Shown here piece by piece: positions 31,601-43,600 of a DNA stretch of 64,000 nucleotides. Each line of letters starts with the position of its first letter. The first letter of the stretch is position 1. The notes under the pieces are model-generated. The model was given only the letters and a program-made list of their open reading frames with translations. It ran no database searches and was not told where the DNA came from. Both the position numbers and the translations under genes were made by a program. Source of the DNA: Pycnopodia helianthoides (Eukaryota > Echinodermata > Asteroidea > Forcipulatida > Asteriidae); contig CM063244.1 of assembly GCA_032158295.1 (NCBI GenBank), positions 5,770,510 to 5,834,509 on the forward strand. The letters run 5' to 3'.

Positions 31601-34600
31601 TTTGTACTTTTGCCTAACAACTCCCATTAGTTTTTGTACACCCCTCTCTAAATGGGGACCTTCACCCAACCGGGGACCCTATTGTCCCTTTTGTTATAAC
31701 GTCCCTGATTGGAATGTGTTATACCCAGTCTACCCAGACACACATTGATTTTGCATCCCAGTGGAGATAGACTACTTTTGATCTTTCGTTTGTCCCTGTA
31801 AATCTGTCTCATTGGAGAGAATCCAAAAACATGTATTTAAAGGAACATTACAGAATTGGTTTTTGAGAAATTAGAATTAGCTGTTGCAAACTGCTTACCA
31901 ACCAAAAGGACCTGTAGTATAAATGCAAAAAATTAGTTAGTGGCCTGACGTTCCGACCCTAGCAGAGTCTTTCTCGAAGGCTAAAAAGAATTGGTTTTTG
32001 GTAACAAAACAGTTGCTGGCAGTGTAAGCACTTTATGTAATCCACCATATACATAAACTGACAAACCTGTAGAAGTTTGAGATCGATCGGAGGTCATCTG
32101 GGTCACAAGAAAATAGTGAAAAACCGATTACACATTTGCATGGAATCATATAGAATCAACAAATGAATAAAATGCTCACTGAGCGATAAACTCCAATCGG
32201 AAAATTAGTTTATTCATTTCTCATCAAATATGGCATTTCAGCCAGAAATATTTCAAGGGATGTTTTCTACTATCATCATCATTAGACCGTGTAAGTTTTA
32301 TGTAAATCTGTGATCAAAAAGTATATTTTACAAGGTTTTTTCTTACCAATTCTGTAATGTTCCTTTAAACTTATTTTAGGTAATTATTGAGATAAGACCA
32401 GTAGACAGATTGCGTGACCAATGTTTACATGTCATCATGTAACTTATAGTAGGTGCTGCTGCTACGTCATCTCAGCGGATGCCTAACACGCGCAAAGACT
32501 TATGTTGTGACAGAACGAGTAAAGTGACAGTCACCTTTATTTTTGTAGATAATAACACAATTACTAAGCCCTTTTATTAAGTTGTACCTTGTGACGTTGA
32601 TTTAAATCACATTACTTTTTCATAAATTACAAGTATTCTGCTACAAATGAGTTTTTTTGGAGTTACTACTGGCGTCAGACGACGATGTAGCCACCCGGTC
32701 TTTTGCTTGTAATGTAAATCACTGTAATAAAAGTAAAAATAAACAATTAGCCTTGACGAGTTTCAAATAGCCAAAAGAATCACAGTTTTGGAAAGGCTTT
32801 TTTCTTCCTTTTGGATGATTTCAGCTTCAAAATTGCGACTTGAGTCTTGTCTTGGAAAGCGTCTGATCGCAATCGTCCGTGACAAAAAATTAAACCCTTT
32901 TTGACAGCCTTGTCTTAAAGATTTGGTGGCACTTTTTGAGAATTAGAAGATCGGTATCAATAGATTGAAACAGGCCTGTGATTGATCAGGATCTGTCCTG
33001 ATTTCAGGGTATTACAATGGTCTCCCTGCTCCTTCCAGATTTTCTTGAAAGAGGCGAAATTGCCATCACAGAGATGAAAGACTTGGCCCTTGTTGTGACC
33101 AAACCTTCAGGTGTCTAACTGAAATAATGCAGAGAGTCTGTAAACCTCTACAACTTATAATTTTGCAATTTTATTGGCTTTATCTCGACACAAAGCGGGA
33201 CCTTTTTATCAAATTTTCAAGATTTGTTATCTTGAGAAATTAGAATTCTTCATACAATCTCATCCTTGATCAAAGACAAAGATGTGTTAATCACTTCTTT
33301 GTGTTGTTTTTCTTTCAAAGGCTCGGAAAATGTGTCAAGAAGGCCTATCGGCAAATGGTTCTCATTCAGCTGTACTGGGCAATCCTACCATGGGTAAGTC
33401 TGGCTTTGTAGTTTTAAGTTTCCGATATATATAATAATTATATAATAATTGAGTTGCCTTTCAGAGAGTCATTGGCTTCACAACCAGAGTTAATAAATAA
33501 AATGAAATGAAATGAAATAGACTTATGTATTGCGCTTATCCAGAAAAACGATTAAGGCGCACACAGAAAACAACAGTGACACAAACGTAGTGTTCAGAAC
33601 AAGTGTAGAGAAAAAATTGCAAAACGAATGGGACTTAAATTCCGTCTTGAAAGATGTTCAAAGATGTTGTTTGACGGATTGTGGCCTGGAGCTTGTTCCA
33701 AATGGCAGGTGCAGCTTTGGCAAAGGCACGCTGACCATAGCGAGAGGTTCTAAATCTTGGTTGTGCTGTTAAACATAACATGTGAAGTTGAAGATCTTAA
33801 AATTGACTAGATTGAGATGAGCTCATTGAGATACTGAGGTGAAAAAAGCTATAAAAAATAAATGTTATTTCAAAAATTTAGTTTCTAATCTAGAATTTCC
33901 CCTATTATGATATCTTTAAAGGTAGGGTCGTTGTTTGTTTTTGTTAATGTAATGCTGATTTATAGGCAAAGTTGTAAAGAAAGATACAATAACGGTCACA
34001 AACTTCCAGCTGAATACAGTTTCTATTTGCTTAGAAAACATGCTGATTTATAGGCAAAGTTGTAAAGAAAGATACAATAACGGTCACAAACTTCCAGCTG
34101 AATACAGTTTCTATTTGCTTAGAAAACATGCTGATTTATAGGCAAAGTAATGCTGATTTATAGGCAAAGTTGTCAAGAAAGATACAATAACGGTCACAAA
34201 CTTCCAGCTGAATACAGTTTCTATTTGCTTAGAAAACAGCAAAAAACTGTCTCAGTAGTTTCACACGAGCGTCCAATCAATCCGTGACAGCGTGTACCAA
34301 CCCGCATCTCTGGCCACAGCATTTGCGAACGAACACCAACTCTCAGGAGAAACGATTCATGCTAGAATGTTTTTTTATTGATTTCTAATCAACGGGGACA
34401 TTTCAGATGAAATAATTTGACATGATGCTTACTACATGTACCATTGCCATCTTTATAACTAGTAAGCTTTCGGGTAGAAGTTACACCATTTCGTTTAGGG
34501 TCATTACCAAAGGATGACCCTACCTTTAAAGGCACTGGACACTATTGGTAATTACTCAAAATAATTGTTAGCAAAAAAACTTACTTGGTAACGAGCAATG

Positions 34601-37600
34601 GAGAGCTGTTGATAGTATAAAACATTGTGAGAAACGGCTCCCTCTGAAGTAACGTAGTTTTTGAGAAAGAAGTGATTTCTCAGTAAAATATTTGAATTGA
34701 TTTTGAGACCTCACGCGTGAGGTCTCGAAATCAAGCAATCAAGCATCTGAAAGCACACAACTTCGTGTGACAAGGGTGTTTTTTCTTCCATAATTATCTC
34801 GCAACTTCGACGACCAATTGAGTTCAAATTTTCACAGGTTTGTTATTTTGTGCATATGTTGAGATACACCAAGTGAGAAGACTGGTCTTTGACAATTACC
34901 AAAGGTGTCCAGCAGTGTCTTTAACAATGACGACATGGCCCAATATCATACAGCTTATTACTTAGTTTTACCTTTACACCAATGTGTGTAAAGCACTGTT
35001 TACTCAGAACTTTCATGAGTCCTGTGAAAAAAAATATATAAATATCCATCTATTAAATCATAGAGCTTCACAAAAATTAGGAACTTGTGATGAACAAATT
35101 ACCGTGTCATTTAAGACTCGCTTGTTTTGAATCTACATTTCTGTATTTTTGCTTGATATATTTCATTGTTTTATGTTTGGTTTTAATGTATAATAGAGGC
35201 TCCTGCCAAATGTGCTATAGAAATGCCTTGTATTATTATTATTATGATTATTATTATCTGTTCTGTTAATGACTGGTTTCTTTTTAATGACTGTCTGTAT
35301 CCTTAATAACTTAGCACAAAATAATCATTTAACTAATATTTTTAAGGTTTTATTTAATTATTATGTTTTTTTTATTACTTTTTTTGGCGGGGGGGGGGAT
35401 ATGTTTGTTACCAGTGTAATCTTATTTAATACAAATTTTAGGTGTTTTTTCTAATTTTTTTTTAAATTTTAGTTAAACTCTTTTAGCTGCTATGATTGTC
35501 TCCTAATTTTTCATGTAATTCCTCTGCTGTGACTTCCCAGGCTGTATCCAATTGTTGGCGTGAACTCTTGGCATTTTCTGCATGTAAACACATTGTCCTT
35601 AATTTTGGTTGTAACAACCAAAATTAGCTGTTGCCTTTTTTGGGGGGTTTTCAGATTCAGTTTTCTTAAATTATGACTGCATTTCAGAAGGAAATATTTC
35701 ACAGAAAAAAATGGTTCCACTATGAACTTCATAATCAGTAAGCTTTCAGACTAAATTTAAACAGTTAATGGTTGTACAGCATGGCTTCTGACTGCCCCTC
35801 CTCCCTCCAAACAAATATATTGACAAAATAAGGAGACCACCAACAAAGGGCTAGATAACTCGGTTGGTAGAGTGCAGGCACATTGATTTTGAGGTCCTTG
35901 GTTCAAATCTCGTTCTAGTGAATTTTTTTGTTCAACCTGAAATTATGTAAAACTTTTCCAGTTAGTTTCCCTTGTGGTTTATTACTTGATATTTGAAATC
36001 TCTGTTGGGCGCTCCCCAGGCTGCCGCTTCCCAGGCCGTATCGTAAACTTGTGATCCCTGGCTACAAGAGGGCAGTTCACTGTTGTATGGCTTCTGACTG
36101 GCACCACTGAACAAAGATATTGACAAAATAGGGAGACCGCCAACATAGGGCTAGATAGCTCAGTTGGTAGAGCACCAGCACGTTAATCCGGAGGATGTTT
36201 GTTCAAATCCCGCTCTTGTAAATTTTTCTTTTTTCAACCCCAAATTGAAATTAAACAATTATGTTTTTTATCCTTAACCACTCCTGTACAATACCTTTAA
36301 AATAGGAAAACAAAAAATGTCTTCGCTTCTAAAAATTAATGCATTTTTTAATCTGCAAAGAAAGTATTATAATTCTCAAACCTTAGTCATGATTAGTCAC
36401 ACACGGTCAGTTACCGCGAGGAAAGCAACGAAGTAGAGTGAACAAGCCAAGTGGATGAGACATCATCGATATAATGTTCAACTAGTAATGAAAACAAATT
36501 CTCAATGTGTTGTCATGGTAATGCGTTGCGTACATGAAATTGGGCTCCCCTGCCTTCAGACAGCTCTGCTGATGCATTCAATGTGCTCTCAAGGACATCT
36601 TGATTCTACTTGGATAAAACATGGGAGGTAAAAATAACCAACCGGGTCTTGTGCTTCAGCTTATTTTAAAGTAGCCCACCAGGATTGTCAGCTGTATTTT
36701 ACTTGCCCCCCCCCCCCCACCCCAAGAAGTTGTAGCCCAGATTTTGATATATTGTCATAAACGTATCTTTCTGATGTATTAATGGTAGCAATCACAACCA
36801 GTTTAATGGTCAAATGAAGTTACATTCACACACTTAAAAATATATTGACACATTATTAAAAAAAAATCATTCACATCTTAAAGGAAGGAATATGAGCTTT
36901 TTAAACAAGTAGGCTTGCACAGCTTTTAGTAGCCCACAGGGCAAGTTTAGAAGAGGTGCTTACTAGAGGCTGTATGCTAGAGGTTGTATGCCAGGCTAGT
37001 GGTTAAAAAGGGACTCCAAGGTCAAATTAAAGGAACATTACAGAATTGGTAAGTGTAAAATATACTTTTGATCACAGATTTACATAAAACTTACATGGTC
37101 TAATGATGATGATAGTAGAAAACATCCCTTGAAATATTTCTGGCTGAAATGCCATATTTGATGAGAAATGAATAAACTAATTTTCCGATTGGAGTTTATC
37201 GCTCAGTGAGCGTTTTATTCATGTGTTGAACCTATATGATTTCATGCAAATGTGTAATCGGTTTTTCACTATTTTCTCGTGACCCAGATGGCCGATCGAT
37301 CTCAAACTTCTACAGGTTTGTCAGTTTATGTATATGGTGGATTACATAAAGTGCTTACACTGCCAGCAACTGTTTTGTTAGCAAAAACCAATTATGTAAT
37401 GTTCCTTTAAGCTTTGTGATGGGTTCATTTTCAAACAGATAGAGTCCTTATAATTTAATGCTATTTTGATTGAATATCATCGAAATTCAGGAATGAATTG
37501 AAAATTCTCTGTAGAAAAATATTGTGAGAAAGGATTCCATTTAATGTAATATGGTTTGGATAACTTTTCACCCCAAAACATTTGATTCTGAGAATTCTGA

Positions 37601-40600
37601 TTCGTGCATGAATCGATTCTCAACATTTCTGAGAGTTGACTAAAAATTCAAATTTCCATGGTGTTCGTTTATGAACGTTTTGGCCAGAGATGCGGTTGGT
37701 ACCCGCTGTCACCTCGCAATAACGTGGATGGATTTGGCGTTCTTGTGAAAATACCGTGACAGTTTGCTCCAAAAAGCAGTGTGAAGGCTAGCACCAATGT
37801 TGGATTACAAAAAAAATGTAAACTAAATTAAAGTCTTTGTCATGCTGATCTCCTGTTGCTACCATTTAAAGTGAAGGTAAAATGATTGACCATGAGAAAC
37901 GATTATCTTCTAAGGAATGTGGTTTTAATAGAAAGGGATTTAAAAAAATTCAATTTGAGACATGAATACAGATTGTGTATTCCAATTACGACTTATTAAC
38001 CGCTCGGCAATATCTCGAAAAATGCTACCACCTTTTTAAATGGAATTTCCACAGGTTAGTTTGATTGTATACACACATCTACATTTATATAGTATTAAAA
38101 CAATCAAACAGTTCAAAAATCCAAAGGTACAGTATAGACAGATCTTTCTGTAAGACCGCACGCGCAAGTGCTGCTGGCCGCTCCGCCATTGCTGGCATGC
38201 TGGCAGCACAAGGTTTTGTACACAAAGACATAGAAAAAACCATTGTCTTTTGAACTTTTTAATGTGAATTAGGTGTCTTTCGCAACGATTTACACAACAG
38301 AAAGTAACACTGAAACTCTGTCAAAAAACAAAAAAAAACCTTGCTAATGTAGGACATTTCATTTCATTTCATCTCATTTATTTCCACATGAATAAGCACT
38401 TTAGAAAACAAAGCAATTGTTACATGAAAACTACTAAGTGGAGGCATTACACAAGAAGCCGAAGCTTATAAACGGAATGCCTTAAACACAACAACAAAAA
38501 TATTTATGTAAACAATACTGAAAAAGGAAGACTAAATTCAAAAAAGACAAAACACAACAAAACAAAACAATGAAACAGAAACAGACAAACAAACGGATTG
38601 GACATAAACTTAAAGGACTTTACAGACGGACATACGAAACATACCAGTGATGCAACGACACAGTTTATAAAAGTGATAATGCAAGCAAAGGAAAGCACAA
38701 TTAAAGCGAACGGTATGAATTTAGAAAAACCAACACAAGATAAAGCAAAACTATGCTATATACTGGGAGACGAGATGGTTCTTGAAAGTGGTTTTAAATC
38801 GGCCAACAGAGGACTGCGATTTCACAGACCGACGTGAGTCCATTCCATAGACGAGGTCCAAACTGATTCAGTTCCTGTTTGGCTGCAAGTATTCATGGTC
38901 AGCGTTCTATACATAGCTACCGGGTACCATTAAAAAGCTTTGATTGAAAATACGAGCAAGACGGTACTGCGTAGAAAACACAACCAGTGTGTAAAATGAA
39001 AAGAAAAAAAAAAATGTAAATTGAGCGTTGCTAATAAATGAACATGCAAAGTAAACATGACGAAGAAAAGAAAACGTCAGCAAAACTGGTCGTTTCTTTT
39101 GCACAACACTAAAAGCACACAATTATAAACATCAGGGCTCAAAAATTAACACTGAACCACAATCCCGAGGCCAGTGATTTTAGCACTGGACCAGTAAACT
39201 CGCGGCCAGACAAGCCCAGTGGTTTTGTGTTTTTTTTAATTGAATGATAAAAGGCTACCTCATGGTGGAAAAAAAATGTTGACTATGAATCTGAATATAT
39301 CTTTCAATTCTCTTGAGTATCATTGACGTGGACACTGACACGTAAGACAAATAAGAGCTGTGTAGATCTTCTCTTAGTGCTTGCTAAAACTCATTTTGAT
39401 TCTGGTCTCGTAAACATTTTGAGCTACAAGCCCTGTGGATTCCCCCCCCCCCTTGAAATTCGAGCCCTGAATACGATGCCCTCTACTTTTTTTTCCACTT
39501 GCGTCATCGCAGGGATCTTCTGTGAGTATGAAAATATACTAAGTGTATATTATGGGAATCAATTTTCATAAAAAGTGTCCATTGACTTATGAGGTTGGTT
39601 GAAATTATCAAGGCATGACTTTGCCCGACGACGTTCTCCATGCTACCAGTGTATTGTTGTGGCCATATGAAGCATAACGATGTATGCCTAGTCGGTCATG
39701 CCTTTGATAAGCGTGAGTCACGTACCATCAGAGGACTGACAAATTGTTAATAAGGTAGAGAGCTCGACGTCATGTAAAGAATTTTGAATTTTTCTCAGTA
39801 GCTTTTTTTGTGTCTTTAAAAAAAATTTTTTGTTTACAGAAAAGACCAAGTACAGGATTATTAATAAAAATAAGTACAAATAATTTAACATAATCAAATT
39901 TTAATCTGAAAAGCTCTCTTATTTATACAGAAAAGAATACCAGATTAAATCTTCCACTGAAATGTTTTGTTTGTAATACCGTCGAGCTCAAGTAAGCAGC
40001 AATTGAAGATATCCTCATCTATTTCGATTGCATCAATTGAAATAAGCGCTATTATGATTGTACAAAATGTACAAAATGTCTTTTGGTTATTTTCACTAAA
40101 TTTTCAACAGCTTGATTGTATCTTGAGTTGTATTTGCATGTAGGGTTTGGGAATGAATAAAGTAGATTAAAACTTTATTATCCCTCATGGGGGGCTTCTA
40201 GTATCCCTCAAGGGGGGGCTTCTAGTATCCCTCAAGGGGGGGGGGGGCTTCTAGTATCCCTCAAGGGGGGGGCTTCTAGTATCCCTCAGGGGGGGGGGCT
40301 TCTAGTATCCCTCAAGGGGGGGGCTTCTAGTATCCCTCGGGGGGGGGGCTTCTAGTATCCCTCAAGGGGGGCTTCTAGTATCCCTCAAGGGGGGGGGGGC
40401 TTCTAGTATCCCTCAAGGGGGGGGCTTCTAGTATCCCTCAGGGGGGGGGCTTCTAGTATCCCTCAAGTGGTGCTTCTAGTATCCCTCAAAGAGGGGGTTC
40501 TAGTATCCCTCAAGGGGGGCTTTTAGTATCCCTCAAGGGGGGCTTCTAGTATCCCTCAAGGGGGGCTTCTAGCATCCCTCAAGGGGGAGGGGCTTCTAGT

Positions 40601-43600
40601 ATCCCTCAAGGGGGGGGGCTTCTAGTATCCCTCAAGGGGGGGCTTCTAGTATCCCTCAAGGGGGCTTCTAGTATCCCTCAAGGGGGGGGGGCTTCTAGTA
40701 TCCCTAAAGGGGGGGGGGGGCTTCTAGTATCCCTCAAAGGGGGGGGGGGCTTCTAGTATCCCTCAAGGGGGGGGGGGGGGCTTCTAGTATCCCTCAAGGG
40801 GGGGCTTCTAGTATCCCTAAAGGGGGGGGCTTCTAGTATCCCTCAGGGGGGGCTTCTAGTATCCCTCAAGGTGGGCTTCTAGTATCCCTCAAAGAGGGGG
40901 TTCTAGTATCCCTCAAGGGGGGCTTTTAGTATCCCTCAAGGGGGGCTTCTAGTATCCCTCAAGGGGGGGCTTCTAGCATCCCTCAAGGGGAGGGGCTCTA
41001 GTATCCCTCAAGGGGGGGGGCTTCTAGTATCCCTCAAGGGGGGCTTCTAGTATCCCTCAAGGGGGCTTCTAGTATCCCTCAAGGGGGGGGGGCTTCTAGT
41101 ATCCCTAAAGGGGGGGGGGCTTCTAGTATCCCTCAAAGGGGGGGGGCTTCTAGTATCCCTCAAGGGTGGGGGGGGGGCTTCTAGTATCCCTCAAGGGGGG
41201 GCTTCTAGTATCCCTAAAGGGGGAGGCTTCTAGTATCCCTCAAGGAGGGGGCTTCTAGTATCCCTCATGGGGGGGGGGGGCTTCTAGTATCCCTCAAGGG
41301 GGGCTTCTAGTATCCCTCAAGGGGGGGCTTCTAGTATCCCTCAAGGGGGGGGGGGCTTCTAGTATCCCTCAAGGGGTGGGCTTCTAGTATCCCTCAAGGG
41401 GGGGGGGGCTTCTAGTATCCCTCAAGGGGGCTTCTAGTATCCCTCAAAGGGGAAATTAAAATGGCCTCGACAATGAAAGGTTTACCTAATCAATAAAAAG
41501 GAAGTAACAAAAGAATTTTGGCCGGAGCTTCTGCCTGTCATTTAACTTTAGTAGAAAGAGTGCAGAAGTGCATTGTTAATCTTGTTGGTGAAGGGTTGGG
41601 ATCAACCATGGAGGAAGGAACTATACAACCTCTTTCCCACCGTAGGTCTGTTAGCCAGCATCTGTCTTTTCTACAGACATTTCCACGGTAAATGTGCCAC
41701 CAGTGTGTCCGACTGGTTCCTCCTGTCAGGGTGTTTGAACTTTAAACCAGGCTTTCTGCTTCTTCTCACCCATACACTCTTGCTTTGCTGAGATGCAGAA
41801 CAAAGAGCCACTCCAACAGCTTTATTCCACGTACTGCATCTCTTTGGAACTCCTTGTCTGGTGCATGTTTCCCTCCATCCTTCAATCTTGACTGTGTTAA
41901 GAGGAATATCAATTCCTACCTTCAGCTCCCCTGAGTTATTTTCATCTTAATTATTTTCTTCTTGTAGCCCCTTACTAAGAGTGGCTATTAACCTTATTTG
42001 GGGGAAAATTGCATTAACAAAAAAAAGAGGAAACAAAATGTAAAAAAAATAGAACAGGAGTCGAGTACCAGTGTTATTTTTATCAGGATGGATGTATATT
42101 TGCCCTCAGTGTCGTCCAAAGATGAACGGGGAAAAAACATGCACCAATATCTTTGTAGTATTATTACCACCCTGCTGTTTTTGTACTTGACGCACAGTCC
42201 TACCAGACGTCAAAGCATCCCTGCCTTTTGTTACCCGATAACAATAGGCTGGATTGAAAAGCCAATCCAGCGAGCGTACGTGTAAGTGGTTTCCTCGTAT
42301 GCTTAATCATCCAAATGGACGTCATGCTCGCTCCGGAGTGATTCAAATTAACAATTATTTTTTTTTTTCCCCCTGGCTGCCTGCGTTAGGCCTATTAATA
42401 ACACAAATTTAATGGAATTGTCAAATTTTGTTTTTTTCGTTTTAAATTTCCAAGCTGTTCAAGCTAGTTCCATTGAAATCTTCCCACTATTTACTGTCCT
42501 TTCTCCATGGGTCAACTTTCTCCTTAATAATAGCCTTGATGTGAATGTATTGATGTGAATGTATTAATTGTATTAAATACAAATTTAATGGAATTGTCGT
42601 ACTTTTTTTTCTCCTTATTATTAAATTTCCAAGCTGTTCAAGCTAGAGCTTGCAAGTTCCATTGAAATCTTCCTACTACTATTTATTGGTTCAACATTCT
42701 CGTTAATAGCCCTTGATCTGAATGTTTCGTAAATTACATATTTTTTAAAACAAAACTGATGAGGGTGAAAGAGTGGGAAGATTCGCTTATTTGCCAATGA
42801 CTGGCGATTTTTTTTCCTAAAATGTTGTTTAGAAAAACTGCAAGTAAATCTCATCTGAAAATTGGAATCAATTAAAATGAGTGATTCTTCTTGTTTTGTG
42901 TGTTGATGATTGTGTTGCTAAAAAGCAAAATGTTTCTACAGTTGCAACTGTCCTCTGAAGAAAATTTGCAAAAACAACTAAAAAATATGTTTAATGATTA
43001 TTTTTAACTTCCCTGATACTACATCATAATTTTTGTTCTTCCCCCTTGGGTGTTTTGTGTATCGGCCACAATTCACGTAGTATCTGCACGCGATTTACGC
43101 ATTTACCAGCCCCTAAACGCCTAGCTTGTGCACGGGAATTAACTTGGTCCAACCATTGGTGTAATAAGAACTGAATGTTTTGATCATTTTGCTCTTTTCA
43201 GGAGACAAAGAGAAATTATCATAATTGGCAAGTCTTGTCATTTACATAAAAATTACCGCCGATCAATCAATCAGTCGATCATGTTCCCAGCTCAAAATGA
43301 TCTGGTTGGTGTTTGAAATCAGGTTGTACATGGAAACACTAATTGGGTTTCTTATTGCATGTGACATTTTAGGATGATAAGTTATGATTTACGGAGGTAT
43401 GGTTGCGCAAGATTTGTTATCAGTCTGGCTCGTCAGATTTTGTCATCAAGCTTTTGCTAGGGAAAGTGACACTTTTCCCATTGACCCTAACAGACCAGAC
43501 ACTTGGGTGAACATACTGCCCAAATCCTTCTATATCCTTCAGATTAAAGGTGTCATAAACCTAAAGTGCCCAAATCCTTCTATATCCTTCTCCTTGTTGT

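Noticed and set aside
33007..33117. Extra TASOR-like exon between TTTCAG and CAG|GTGTCT
   Set aside because: Exons 3 and 4 join in phase 0 directly, and the candidate gives no conserved motif.
36149..36225. Functional tRNA gene in the best family 2 head
   Set aside because: A- and B-boxes are good, but the head is embedded in the same lead-in and tail as five other copies. It is a SINE.
40187..41455. CRISPR-like direct repeats
   Set aside because: Units are contiguous with no unique spacers; only the G-run length varies. It is a eukaryotic minisatellite.
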